Made by a program: the position numbers and the translations under genes
Notes under the pieces: model-generated
The model's input: the letters and a program-made list of their open reading frames with translations, nothing else
Databases searched by the model: none
What the model was told of the DNA's origin: nothing
Source: Terriglobia bacterium
GTDB lineage: Bacteria > Acidobacteriota > Terriglobia > Terriglobales > Acidobacteriaceae
DNA length: 64,000 nucleotides
Assembly (NCBI GenBank): GCA_020073215.1
Contig: JAIQFO010000003.1
Location: 62,001-126,000, forward strand
Reading direction: 5' to 3'
In this document: positions 49,561-58,557 of the stretch, piece after piece
How the letters are laid out: the number at the start of each line of letters is the position of its first letter
Numbering within the stretch: position 1 is the stretch's first letter

Positions 49561-52350
49561 TTACAGTTTTCGCCGGAGGTCGCTCGAGGTGCCACCGGCG
49601 GCGGGGACGTAGCACTGGAGGGTGTAATCCATCACCATGCGATCGGCGTTGAAGCGCCAGCCCAGGGTGCGGATGGTGCGCTTCATGCGTTGGATCCAGC
49701 CGCGGGGCAGACCGTCGCGATCGCGCTGGTAGTAGAGCGGGATCACTTCGTCGCGAAGCGCCCGCAGCAGGTCTTCCCCGTCGCGGGTGTCGTGAACATT
49801 CATGTCGGAGTGAGTTCTGCCGGTTCCGATGGCGAAACCGTTCAGGCCGTCGTAGGCTTCCGCCCACCAGCCGTCGAGGACCGAGAGGTTCAACCCGCCG
49901 TTCAAAACGACTTTCTGGCCGCTGGTTCCGGAGGCTTCCAGCGGACGCCGCGGATTATTCAGCCAGACGTCAACCCCTTGCACGAAATGGCGGCCGACGT
50001 TGATGTCGTAATCTTCGACGAAGACGAACTTGTCGGAAAATTGCGGATCGCGCATCAACCGGGCAATCTGCTGCAGGACGCGCTTGCCGGGTTCGTCGAG
50101 AGGGTGAGCTTTGCCGGCAAACACGAATTGCACGGGGCGTTTCGGGTCATTGACCATGCTGGCGATTTTTTCGATGTCGGTCAAGATCAGATTGGCGCGC
50201 TTGTAGGTGGCAAAGCGGCGGGCAAAACCGATGGTGAGGGCGTCGGGACTGAGGACGCGCTCCAGGTGCTGCAGCACGGCGCGCGGCTCGTCGCGGCGCA
50301 CGGCCTGCTGGACGGCGCGGCGGCGCACAAATTCGATCATTCGCGACTTCAGGCCGAAGTGGGTCTCCCAGAGCTCGCCGTCGTCGACGTCGTCGATGCC
50401 ATCCCAGATTTTGGCCTCGCTGCTGCGGAGATGCCATCCCGTTCCGAGGTGGCGGTCGTACAGGCGAAACATCTGGGGCGCCAACCAGGAGGGGACGTGG
50501 ACGCCGTTGGTGATGTGTCCGATCGGAACCGCGTCTTCGGTTTTGCCCGGGGAAAGTCCGGTCCACATGGCGCGGGAAACTTCCCCGTGCAGAGAGGAAA
50601 CCGCATTGGCGCGCCGCGAGAGTCTCAGACCGAGCACGGTCATGCAGAAACGTTCGTCGCTATCGGGATTCTCTCGTCCCAGAGCCATGAAACTTTCCTT
50701 GGAAAGACCGAGGGCCTCGCGCAGAGGTCCGAGATGTTCTTCGATCAGATCGGCATCGAAGCGGTCATGGCCGGCGGGCACGGGAGTGTGGCTGGTAAAG
50801 ACCACTTCCCGGGAAACGCGCGGCATGGCCTTCTCGAAGCCGATGCCCTCTTCTTCCATGCGCTGGCGAATCGCCTCGAGGACGGCAAATCCGCTGTGCC
50901 CTTCGTTCAGGTGCAGAACGCCCGGGGTGATGCCGAGCGCTTTCAGGGCGCGCAAACCTCCCACGCCGAGAAGCAGTTCCTGATGCACGCGAACGCGGCC
51001 GTCGCCGCCATACAGGCGGGAGGTGAGGACGCGGTCCTCCGGGGAATTGCCTTCTACGTCAGAGTCGAGGAGAAGCAAATCGCAGCGGCCCACCTTGACG
51101 CGCCAGACTTTGGCGCGGATCGAGCCATGGCGGGTATCGATCTGCACCACGACCGGTCGGCCGTTTTTCCCGATGGCCGCCTCCATGGGAAGCTGGTTGA
51201 CATCGGTCTCGAGGTACTCCTCGTGCTGCCAGCCCTCGCGATCAAGGCGCTGGCGGAAATATCCCTGGCCATAAAACAGGCCCACGCCAACGAGGGGGAT
51301 GCCGAGATCAGAGGCGCTCTTGATGTGGTCGCCGGCCAGAACCCCGAGTCCGCCGGAATAGACGGGGAGAGATTCATGCACGCCAAATTCAGCGGAAAAA
51401 TAAGCGACGGGGCGGGGCCGTAGCACGCCGGCGTGGCGCGCCCCCCAGGTTCGCTCGGCGTTTTCGTATTCGCGCAGGCGGCGATAGGCGTAGTTGATGC
51501 GGCTGTGCAGATTGAGTTCGGTGGCGCGCGCTTCGAGTTTGGCGAGAGGGCATTCGTTCAGAAGGGAGACGGGGCTGTGATTGAGCTGGCTCCAACGCAG
51601 CGGATCGAGTTCGCGGAACAAGCTGCCGGAATCGTGATCCCAGCTCCACCACAGGTTGCGGGCCAGCGCCCAGAGACGCTCCTGGACCGGCGCGATGAAA
51701 CGGTCGAGGGTGCGGGCTTCGCTCACCACGTGCGCTACCCGGTTCGCAGCCTCGGTAAGCAGACGAATCTCATCTTCCGGGAAGACTCGCGCCTCCACGG
51801 TCTGAATCACCAGCACGCCTTGCAGCACGCCACGATCGATCAGGGGAACTCCCAGGAACGATTGGTAGGCATCTTCGCCGGCTTCGCTGAAATACTTGAA
51901 GCGAGGGTGATTCCTGACCTGTTCGACGGCCACCGGGCGGACCTGTTCCGCGACCAGGCCGACCAGTCCTTCATTGACCGCCATGCGAAGCTTGCCGACG
52001 GCTTCATGGCGAAGCCCCAGGGTCGCGGCAAGCACGAGATTGGCGCGGTCCGGTTCGAGCAGGTAGGCAGAGCAAACATCGGTGCCAAATCGCCGGGCAA
52101 TCAAGGCGACCACGTTCATCAGGGTTTCGGCCGGCTTGCCGGGCTCCGCCGTCAAGTTTGCAATTTCTTCCCAGGTCAACACATGGCTGGCATCGAGAGA
52201 GCAGGCAGCGTGGTCTTGAGCCGGAACGGGCTCATTCGGTCGGTCCAAATCTGGTCTCCAATCGCTTACATTCCCCAAGTCTTGCAACGGTTCTCCCAGC
52301 AGCCGGCTTCGCGGCGCGAAACGGTTAGAAAAGCCATCCCTTCTAACCAT
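49561..52350 (-). CDS. glgP: GAF-domain alpha-glucan (glycogen) phosphorylase fusion
   Basis: 929 residues. Residues about 58-215 form a GAF domain like that of PtsP-type enzymes (LMNVVALIARRFGTDVCSAY, VNEGLVGLVAEQVRPVAVEQ, FLGVPLIDRGVLQGVLVIQ). The rest is a TIGR02094-type alpha-glucan phosphorylase: VAYFSAEFGVHESLPVYSGG, LHLNEGHSGFAVLEAI, FTSHTPVPAGHDRF, FARRFATYKRANLIL, and EASGTSGQKVVLNGGLNLSV with the PLP lysine. It releases glucose-1-phosphate from glycogen or maltodextrin. The GAF part suggests small-molecule or nitrogen/redox control of glycogen breakdown (inference). ATG 52350 begins MVRRDGFSNRF; the first about 55 residues are not recognisable and a later start cannot be excluded. 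It stands alone, converging on nothing. Confidence 0.9.
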   Translation of the reverse strand: MVRRDGFSNRFAPRSRLLGEPLQDLGNVSDWRPDLDRPNEPVPAQDHAACSLDASHVLTWEEIANLTAEPGKPAETLMNVVALIARRFGTDVCSAYLLEPDRANLVLAATLGLRHEAVGKLRMAVNEGLVGLVAEQVRPVAVEQVRNHPRFKYFSEAGEDAYQSFLGVPLIDRGVLQGVLVIQTVEARVFPEDEIRLLTEAANRVAHVVSEARTLDRFIAPVQERLWALARNLWWSWDHDSGSLFRELDPLRWSQLNHSPVSLLNECPLAKLEARATELNLHSRINYAYRRLREYENAERTWGARHAGVLRPRPVAYFSAEFGVHESLPVYSGGLGVLAGDHIKSASDLGIPLVGVGLFYGQGYFRQRLDREGWQHEEYLETDVNQLPMEAAIGKNGRPVVVQIDTRHGSIRAKVWRVKVGRCDLLLLDSDVEGNSPEDRVLTSRLYGGDGRVRVHQELLLGVGGLRALKALGITPGVLHLNEGHSGFAVLEAIRQRMEEEGIGFEKAMPRVSREVVFTSHTPVPAGHDRFDADLIEEHLGPLREALGLSKESFMALGRENPDSDERFCMTVLGLRLSRRANAVSSLHGEVSRAMWTGLSPGKTEDAVPIGHITNGVHVPSWLAPQMFRLYDRHLGTGWHLRSSEAKIWDGIDDVDDGELWETHFGLKSRMIEFVRRRAVQQAVRRDEPRAVLQHLERVLSPDALTIGFARRFATYKRANLILTDIEKIASMVNDPKRPVQFVFAGKAHPLDEPGKRVLQQIARLMRDPQFSDKFVFVEDYDINVGRHFVQGVDVWLNNPRRPLEASGTSGQKVVLNGGLNLSVLDGWWAEAYDGLNGFAIGTGRTHSDMNVHDTRDGEDLLRALRDEVIPLYYQRDRDGLPRGWIQRMKRTIRTLGWRFNADRMVMDYTLQCYVPAAGGTSSDLRRKL

Positions 52351-53067
52351 TCTAGCGGGTGAAAGCGGAACGGCTTACTTCAGCCGCGGGATTTTTGGTT
52401 ACCGCGGTGCGCATCGGAGGTGCGGATTGCAGTCTTGCGCCCGCGTTATTTTGAATTGTAACTGAGTCAGGAACGCTCGATTGCTCAACTCATAACGAAA
52501 GACTTGAACAACGGAATCGAAAAAACCACTACCGCCGCCCCGATAGTGCGGGCGCGGGAGGGCTTGCTACTGTCCGGTGCCCGTTAGACTCATCTCCTGT
52601 GGGCTGTAGCTTGGGGTGACGCCGGAATACGTCACCGTTACGTTTCCCTTGATGGAGCCGGTCGCGGACGGTGTGAAGGTAACACCGATCGTACACTTTG
52701 CGTGTGCGCCGAGATTCGCCCACATGGAGTGGCACCCGTGGCGAACGCAGCGTAGTCGCCGCTGGCGACAAAACTGATGCCGCTCATCGCTGCGCCTGCG
52801 TTGTTGGTCAGCGTTACCGTCCTCGCGGCAATCTATCACTAATGGCAGATGTCAATAGGAAAAAAAGTTGCAACCCTTGACTGTCAGGAGCGGCGTTATC
52901 CGCTGCGCTGTAAGGGAGTGTGCCCCAGGCCGGAGACATTCGCGCCCGTGTTGGTCACGCGGGTAGGGTTACCTTTGCGATAATCTTGAGGATGTGCCGG
53001 GACGCACCAACTCTTCCTATCCACGGCGGAAGCGGGACAGTTTGAAGTGCAGGTTGTGAGTCGCTAG
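52351..53067. other. Long intergenic region with pseudogene remains
   Basis: 717 bases between glgP (minus) and the phosphoesterase gene (plus). Holds the frameshifted choice-of-anchor fragment 52567-52974; the flanks show no gene or clear promoter. Confidence 0.6.
52567..52974 (-). pseudogene. Decayed choice-of-anchor-D/HYDIN-like repeat protein
   Basis: On the minus strand VTNTGANVSGL (52896-52974 segment), TVTLTNNAGAAMSGISFVAS and, after a one-base frameshift near 52718, ANLGAHAKCTIGVTFTPSAT then SIKGNVTVTYSG and MSLTGTGQ followed by TAG. These are the phrases of choice-of-anchor-D and ASPM/HYDIN-like beta-sandwich repeats of secreted Acidobacteria proteins. The pieces are in different frames and lack a start, so this is a C-terminal remnant. 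Confidence 0.7.
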
Positions 53068-54063
53068 ATGAAACGTTTCCAGACATTGACGATTGCTTTT
53101 CTTTTTCTCGGCTGCGCTGCCTGTTCACGGTCGCATTCGCAGGCGGCGCCGCAAGCCGAGCCAGTAGAGCTGCAACTGCAAGTGAGCGCTCCCTTCCATT
53201 TCGTCGCCTACGGAGATTCGCGCTTCCACGATCCCAAGGACAGGGAAGCAGCGAATCCCGAAGTGCGGCAGACGCTGGTGCAGGCGATTGCCCAATCCAA
53301 TCCGGCGTTCATCTCCTTCGGCGGTGACATCGTTTATAACGGCTATGACGCGGACGATTGGAAGGTGTGGGACCGCGAAACCGCTGTATGGCGGGCGAAA
53401 AAGATTCCGGTTTACCCGGCGCTGGGCAACCACGAGCTGCATGGCAACGAAGAAGTTGCGCTGGGGAACTACTTCGAGCGCTTCCCCGATCTGAAGAACA
53501 GCCGCTACTATTCCGTCCGAGCTGCCAACACGCTCCTGCTTGTGCTCGACAGCTCGCTCGACGAGATCTCGGGCCCGCAAGGGCGTTGGCTCACCCAGAA
53601 GCTGGACTATCTTCCTGGCGACGTGGACTTCGTGTTCGTGGTGATGCACCATCCTCCCTACACCAGCTCGACCGATACCAAGACGTTCGGCGGCGGACAC
53701 TCCGCCCGGAGCCAGGAGAAGGAACTGGCCAAGACGCTGGAAGCACGGCAGCAGAACCTCCGCGCCCGGATCGTGGTTTTCTCCGGACACGTGCATAACT
53801 ACGAACGGCATGAGCACGGCGGCGTGACTTATTTTGTAACGGGCGGTGCGGGGGCGCACGCCTATCCGATTGAACGCGCCGCGGACGATCCTTTCCAGAG
53901 CAAGGACGTGAACTACCACTACCTGCAGGTGGAAGTCGATCGCGGTAAGGCCAAAGTCACCATGCATCGTCTGGACCTGACGAGCGGCACGGCGCTTTGG
54001 ACGGAACCTGACTCGATCACGATATCGGCGCCGGCGGCGAGAGCGGCAGCGCCAGGCCATTAG
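53068..54063 (+). CDS. Exported metallophosphoesterase (purple-acid-phosphatase-like)
   Basis: 331 residues. A signal or lipoprotein segment (MKRFQTLTIAFLFLGCAACS; lipobox candidate around LGC/AAC) precedes a calcineurin-like phosphoesterase domain with all metal-binding blocks: AYGDSRFHD, SFGGDIVYNG, ALGNHELHG, VVMHHPPYTS and GHVHNYERHE. The Tyr and NYER ending resemble purple acid phosphatases. Probably a periplasmic or surface phosphomonoesterase or phosphodiesterase; substrate unknown. It stands alone with no clear promoter; the TetR-led export operon begins 222 bases downstream in the same direction. Confidence 0.88.
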   Translation: MKRFQTLTIAFLFLGCAACSRSHSQAAPQAEPVELQLQVSAPFHFVAYGDSRFHDPKDREAANPEVRQTLVQAIAQSNPAFISFGGDIVYNGYDADDWKVWDRETAVWRAKKIPVYPALGNHELHGNEEVALGNYFERFPDLKNSRYYSVRAANTLLLVLDSSLDEISGPQGRWLTQKLDYLPGDVDFVFVVMHHPPYTSSTDTKTFGGGHSARSQEKELAKTLEARQQNLRARIVVFSGHVHNYERHEHGGVTYFVTGGAGAHAYPIERAADDPFQSKDVNYHYLQVEVDRGKAKVTMHRLDLTSGTALWTEPDSITISAPAARAAAPGH

Positions 54064-54251
54064 ACGAAGAGAAAAGCGCCTTCCAGCAACGGCAGCGAGG
54101 CGCGTCCGGCTTGCGCAAGGCAGAGCGCGTGCTCTGAGCCGAAGCATTCAGGAACCAAGCACCCTCGTTGCGAACTCCGCCTCGATTTCAGGTCAACCAA
54201 ATACCCGCAATTTTTTCTGCTTGACAAAATCCGAGGTTCCGAACCACAATA

Positions 54252-54279
54252 TTGACTGCTGGTCGAATATGGTTATAAG
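54252..54279 (+). promoter_or_regulatory. Promoter of the TetR-led export operon
   Basis: TTGACT, a 16-base spacer and TATAAG. The expected start is at or one to two bases from the ATG 54286, implying a leaderless message; no ribosome-binding site is present. The pair of TATAAGTC sequences around the start is a candidate operator half-site set. Confidence 0.5.
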
Positions 54280-54285
54280 TCTAGT

Positions 54286-54966
54286 ATGAATATAAGTCAT
54301 GCATCTGAATCCCCGGTCGAAGCGCTCGCCTCCGAGAGCCTTCCCCACCTGCAGGGCATGGGACGCCGGCAGCGCCGTGCCGCCGAAACGCGTTTGCGGC
54401 TGTTTCGTTGCGCGCTTCGGCTTTTTGGCGAGCGCGGCTTCCCCAATGTCACGGTCGAAGACATCACCGAAGCGGCGGATGTGGGCAAGGGCACCTTCTT
54501 CAACTATTTCGAGAGCAAGGATCACGTGCTCGGGGTAATGGCTGAAATTCAGCTGGGCAAGATCAAAGAAGCCACGACGCTGGCCGACTGCGGCAAACTG
54601 ACCATTTACTCGGTGTTGCACCGTCTATTTCTTCGGGTCGCCGAGGAACCGGGACGGAGTCCCGACCTCGCTCGCGCCCTGATCACTTCTTTTCTGGCCA
54701 GCGAGCGCGTTCGTCAACTGATCGACCACAACATGTCCGAGGGCCGCAAGATGGTCGCCCAAGTTGTGGCGGAGGGACAAAAGCGTGGAGAAATCGATCC
54801 TCGCCTGAAAAAAGAGAAGGTCGCGCTCCAGCTGCAGCAGGCTTTCATGGGAACACTCCTGCTCTGGTCGCTACATGGTGGGCCCGCGCTCGAAACCAGG
54901 GCAGAAGAAAGTTTTCAACACTTTTGGAGGGCGATCGCCGCCTCCGGTAAAGAGCAGAAGCGATGA
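54286..54966 (+). CDS. TetR-family regulator of the export operon
   Basis: 226 residues. N-terminal helix-turn-helix (about 38-85, TVEDITEAADVGKGTFFNYF ESKDHVL) of TetR proteins and an all-helical ligand domain. The position directly before TolC-HlyD-ABC genes matches the E. coli CecR (YbiH)-YbhGFSR layout, so it probably represses the operon and is relieved by a transported compound. It overlaps the TolC start by four bases (ATGA at 54963). An internal start at 54358 (MGRRQRRAAETRLRLF) is possible, removing an unstructured N-terminus. Confidence 0.9.
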   Translation: MNISHASESPVEALASESLPHLQGMGRRQRRAAETRLRLFRCALRLFGERGFPNVTVEDITEAADVGKGTFFNYFESKDHVLGVMAEIQLGKIKEATTLADCGKLTIYSVLHRLFLRVAEEPGRSPDLARALITSFLASERVRQLIDHNMSEGRKMVAQVVAEGQKRGEIDPRLKKEKVALQLQQAFMGTLLLWSLHGGPALETRAEESFQHFWRAIAASGKEQKR

Positions 54967-56300
54967 AATACAAGTTTTGTGCGGTCCTGATCCTTTCGCT
55001 GGCAACTTTGACCTGCGGTACGTTCAGCGCAGCCCAGGAAGCAACTCCCTACCACCTGACGCTGCGGGATGCGATTCAAAAAGCATTGCAGGCCAACCTC
55101 AGCGTGCTGGTTGCGAACACTCGAGTTGAGGAGGCGGAAGGCACGCGGGCGCGGCGGTTGTCGGCCGCGCTGTTTCCGCGCGTACGCGTCCAGAGTTATG
55201 CCAACGTCCAGAATCGCGATCTTCGCGCTTTCGGGATCTCGTTCCCTGGCACTCCAGAGGTCGTGGGGCCGTTTTCTAACTACGATTTTCGCGTTTATGG
55301 GGAACAGAACCTGGTCGATCTGCAAAGCTATCGCGGGTGGAAAGCGAGCGAACGGGCTCTTGACGCCGGCAAAATGGACTATCAGGATGCCCGCGATCTC
55401 ATCATCCGCGCCATTGCCGGGCTTTATCTCAACGCGCAGTCTGCCGCTGCTCGTGTCGATGCCGCGCAATCGCGGGTGACCGCTTCCGATGTCTTGTACA
55501 AGCTCGCAAAGGACAGGCATGATGCCGGGACCGCGACCGGTGTGGACGTGCTGCGCTCGCAGGTGCAACTGGCGAATGACAAGCAGGCTCTGCTGGTCGC
55601 GCAGAACCGCCACAAACAGTCGCTGCTCGCACTCGCCCGCAATATAGGGATGAGTCCGAGCACGTCTTTGGAACTCGCCGAGCGGCTGGTGTATCAGGCC
55701 TTAACCCAGCCTCAGGCCGAGGGCCTTGTGTCTACCGCGCTGCTCGCGCGCCCCGACTACCTGTCGCTGGCCAGCCAGCGCCAGGGACTGGTCGAGCAGC
55801 AGCGCGCCAACCATGCCCGCTCTCTTCCGAAACTCAGCATCAACGGGAACTATGGCGGGCTTGGCCGGAGCATCGGCAGCGTGCAGGGCACCGGCATTAT
55901 TCAAGGCCAGATCGACCTTACGGTTTTTGATCGCGACCGCAACGGCGAGGCGCAGGAACTGGATAGCCGGGTTAAGCGCATCGACGCCCAAATCGCAGAC
56001 CTGCGCCGTGGCATTGAAGAGGACATTCGCGAGGCACTGCTGAATTTGGAGTCCGCCGCCGAGCAGGTTGCGGTGGCCAAAGACGGGCAGGATCTCGCCG
56101 AGCGCGAACTCGAACTGGCGCAAGACCGTTTTCAGTCGGGTACCACCAACAACGTTGAAGTGGTCACCGCCCAGGACGAACTGGCTCGCGCGCAGGAGAA
56201 CTACATTCTTGCCGTTTCCAGCCACGCTGACGCCAAGTTCGCGCTGGCGCGGGCCCTGGGCGATACCGAGAAGAACATTGGACAGTATCTAGTACCGTGA
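54963..56300 (+). CDS. TolC-family outer membrane channel protein
   Basis: 445 residues, with a signal peptide (FCAVLILSLATLTCGTFSAA) and two OEP repeats: YHLTLRDAIQKALQANLSVL, SRVTASDVLYKLAKDRHDAG, and ELELAQDRFQSGTTNNVEVV. It is the outer-membrane duct for the ABC exporter encoded downstream; E. coli YbhGFSR uses chromosomal TolC instead, so here the system carries its own. Its ATG overlaps the TetR stop. A 233-base gap filled partly by a dispersed repeat separates it from the adaptor gene. Confidence 0.9.
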   Translation: MKYKFCAVLILSLATLTCGTFSAAQEATPYHLTLRDAIQKALQANLSVLVANTRVEEAEGTRARRLSAALFPRVRVQSYANVQNRDLRAFGISFPGTPEVVGPFSNYDFRVYGEQNLVDLQSYRGWKASERALDAGKMDYQDARDLIIRAIAGLYLNAQSAAARVDAAQSRVTASDVLYKLAKDRHDAGTATGVDVLRSQVQLANDKQALLVAQNRHKQSLLALARNIGMSPSTSLELAERLVYQALTQPQAEGLVSTALLARPDYLSLASQRQGLVEQQRANHARSLPKLSINGNYGGLGRSIGSVQGTGIIQGQIDLTVFDRDRNGEAQELDSRVKRIDAQIADLRRGIEEDIREALLNLESAAEQVAVAKDGQDLAERELELAQDRFQSGTTNNVEVVTAQDELARAQENYILAVSSHADAKFALARALGDTEKNIGQYLVP

Positions 56301-56329
56301 CCGCATGATGATTACGACGTGGAAAACGA

Positions 56330-56426
56330 GTAGCGCCGGCATCTTGCCGGCTGTCCTGAGGGCGTCTCGCCCTCGGCACGGCGGGCGAGGACGCCCGCCG
56401 GACAGCCGCCGGGACGGCGGCGCTAC
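56330..56426. repeat. Dispersed palindromic repeat between tolC-like and hlyD-like genes
   Basis: Outer ends GTAGCGCCG / CGGCGCTAC pair, with inner GCCGGCTGTCC / GGACAGCC and CGGGCGAGGACGCCCG hairpins. Non-coding and of the same GC-hairpin class as the other dispersed elements here. Confidence 0.65.
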
Positions 56427-56533
56427 TTTCAGTGGTGAAACAGTACAAATCACGCGGTCACGGTACTAGGAAACCCGTAAGCGATTTGTCGAGCGGACTG
56501 CCACTTATTTTTCCGTCCGCGAGGTTTGAAGCT

Positions 56534-57565
56534 ATGAAACGACGTCTACCGGTTCTGATCGTGCTGGCGGCCGTAATTGCCGCAGGTGTGTACTTTTATC
56601 CGCGTCTCACCAAGAAATCTGGGCCCGAGAATCAGCTCACGCTGTCTGGCAACATCGAAGCGCACGAGAGCCTGGTGAGCTTCAAGGTGCAAGGGCGCAT
56701 CGTTGATGTGCCCGTCGAGGAGGGCCAGTCGGTTGAGCCGGGTACGTTGCTGGCGCGGCTGGATGATGCCGATTACCGGCAAAAGGTCCGTATCGACGAA
56801 GCCAATGTTCATGTGCGCGAGTCCAACCTCGCGCTGGTGCTGGCGGGAACCCGCGAGCAGGAAGTGAAGGCATCCGAGCAAACCATGCTCGATGCCCAAG
56901 CCGATCTGCAGCAGAAGAAGATCGACTACGACCGGGCGCAGCGACTCTTCGGCAAAGATGAGGTTTCCGCCCAGGACCGCGACCTCGCGGAAACCGCACG
57001 GAAACGCGCCGAGGCAACTTTCCAGGCGGCGCAACAACGTTACAACCAAGCTGTCGAAGGCAGCCGTAAGGAAGACATCGCGATCGCTCGCGCCAATGTC
57101 GCGGAAGCCGGCGCCACTTTGGGCCTGTCGCGTGTGAACCTGGACTACGCCACGCTCCGGGCCCCTTCTGCAGGCGTGATCACGGTGCGCCAGGCGGAAC
57201 TCGGAGAGGTGGTCGTTCCCGGCTCTCCGGTGGTCACGCTCGCGGACCTCGATCACATCTGGTTGCGCGCGTATATCGCCGAACCCGACCTCGGCCGAAT
57301 CCGCTGGGGCCAGGACGCAACCGTCACGACCGATACCTATCCTGGCAAGCAGTACCACGGACGAATCTCGTTCATCTCGTCTACCGCCGAGTTCACGCCC
57401 AAAAGCGTTCAGACCTATAAGGAGCGCGTCACGCTGGTCTATCGCATCAAGATCGACATCGACAATCCCAATCACGAACTCAAACCGGGCATGCCCGCGG
57501 ACGCTCATATCAGTCTGGCCGCAGCCAATACGCCCCAACCAGGAACTGCACCGGAGAAGCAGTGA
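56534..57565 (+). CDS. HlyD-family periplasmic adaptor (YbhG-like)
   Basis: 343 residues. Single N-terminal transmembrane helix (LPVLIVLAAVIAAGVYFYP), biotinyl-lipoyl part (GRIVDVPVEEGQSVEPGTLL), a long coiled hairpin (TMLDAQADLQQKKIDYDRAQ to AEATFQAAQQRYNQAVEGS) and a beta-barrel (APSAGVITVRQAELGEVVVP). It bridges the ABC permeases and the TolC-like channel. ATG 56534 follows GAGG at about nine bases; a start at 56432 would translate the repeat edge. Its stop overlaps the GTG start of the first ATPase (GTGA). Confidence 0.9.
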   Translation: MKRRLPVLIVLAAVIAAGVYFYPRLTKKSGPENQLTLSGNIEAHESLVSFKVQGRIVDVPVEEGQSVEPGTLLARLDDADYRQKVRIDEANVHVRESNLALVLAGTREQEVKASEQTMLDAQADLQQKKIDYDRAQRLFGKDEVSAQDRDLAETARKRAEATFQAAQQRYNQAVEGSRKEDIAIARANVAEAGATLGLSRVNLDYATLRAPSAGVITVRQAELGEVVVPGSPVVTLADLDHIWLRAYIAEPDLGRIRWGQDATVTTDTYPGKQYHGRISFISSTAEFTPKSVQTYKERVTLVYRIKIDIDNPNHELKPGMPADAHISLAAANTPQPGTAPEKQ

Positions 57566-58557
57566 CCGAGCCAACCCAATCCGCGGTCGTTTCCGCCAGC
57601 ATTTCCGCGATCGTTCCCGCGATCAATGCCGAGGGACTTACGAAGAACTTTCCAGGCGTACGCGCGGTTGATCGCCTGAGTTTCGATGTACACGCTGGCG
57701 AAATCTTTGGACTGGTCGGTCCCGATGGCGCGGGGAAAACGACTACGCTCCGAATGCTCGCGGGCATCCTGCCTCCCGATGAAGGCAAGGCAACGGTCGC
57801 TGGCTTTGATGTGGTTCACGATCCCGAAGGCGCCAAGCACCACCTCAGCTACATGCCGCAACGCTTCGGACTTTACGAAGACCTCACGGTCGATGAGAAC
57901 ATCCGCTTCTACGCCGACCTGTTCGGAGTCAAGAAGCGGGAGCGCGAAGAACGTTCCCCGCAACTCTTGCGGGCGGCGGGCATGAGCGAATTCCGCAAGC
58001 GTCTCGCCGGGAAACTTTCCGGCGGCATGAAACAGAAGCTTGGCCTGGTTTGCGCGCTGATCCATCGACCCAAGGTAATTTTGTTGGATGAGCCGACTAC
58101 GGGCGTCGATCCGGTTTCGCGGAGGGACTTCTGGCGCATCCTTTACGAACTGATTTCGGAGGGTGTGGCGATCCTCACCTCCACCGCCTACCTCGACGAA
58201 GCCGAACGCTGTCATCGAGTCGCGTTACTCCATCAGGGCAAGCTGCTGTTCTGCGATACGCCCGCAAATCTCAAGGCGAAGCTGGGCAAAGGAGTTTTGT
58301 CGGTCACTTCGTCGGAACCGCGCCGACTGCGAAGCGAAATAGAGCACGCAGTTGGGATCTCGAGCCTGGTGCTGACGGGCGATGGCGTGCATGTGGTGGT
58401 GGATGATGCCGTCCGGCGCATTCCCGAATTCGAGGCTCGGCTAAAGAACGCGCACGTCCCCTTCGACGCGATTCAACAAGTCACTCCCACAATCGAAGAT
58501 CTATTCATCGACGCGGTTGGCAGCGGCAAGAACAACGGAGCATCCCCTCATGCCTGA
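57562..58557 (+). CDS. ABC transporter ATPase 1 (YbhF N-half-like)
   Basis: 331 residues. Walker A GPDGAGKTTTLRML, Q-loop SYMPQRFGLYEDLTV, signature LSGGMKQKLGL and Walker B ILLDEPTTGVDPVSRR are intact. In E. coli two such domains are fused in YbhF; here they are separate genes. The signature's fourth position is normal (LSGGM). GTG start overlaps the adaptor stop; the stop overlaps the second ATPase gene by eight bases. Drives export through the two ABC-2 permeases that follow. Confidence 0.9.
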   Translation: MTEPTQSAVVSASISAIVPAINAEGLTKNFPGVRAVDRLSFDVHAGEIFGLVGPDGAGKTTTLRMLAGILPPDEGKATVAGFDVVHDPEGAKHHLSYMPQRFGLYEDLTVDENIRFYADLFGVKKREREERSPQLLRAAGMSEFRKRLAGKLSGGMKQKLGLVCALIHRPKVILLDEPTTGVDPVSRRDFWRILYELISEGVAILTSTAYLDEAERCHRVALLHQGKLLFCDTPANLKAKLGKGVLSVTSSEPRRLRSEIEHAVGISSLVLTGDGVHVVVDDAVRRIPEFEARLKNAHVPFDAIQQVTPTIEDLFIDAVGSGKNNGASPHA

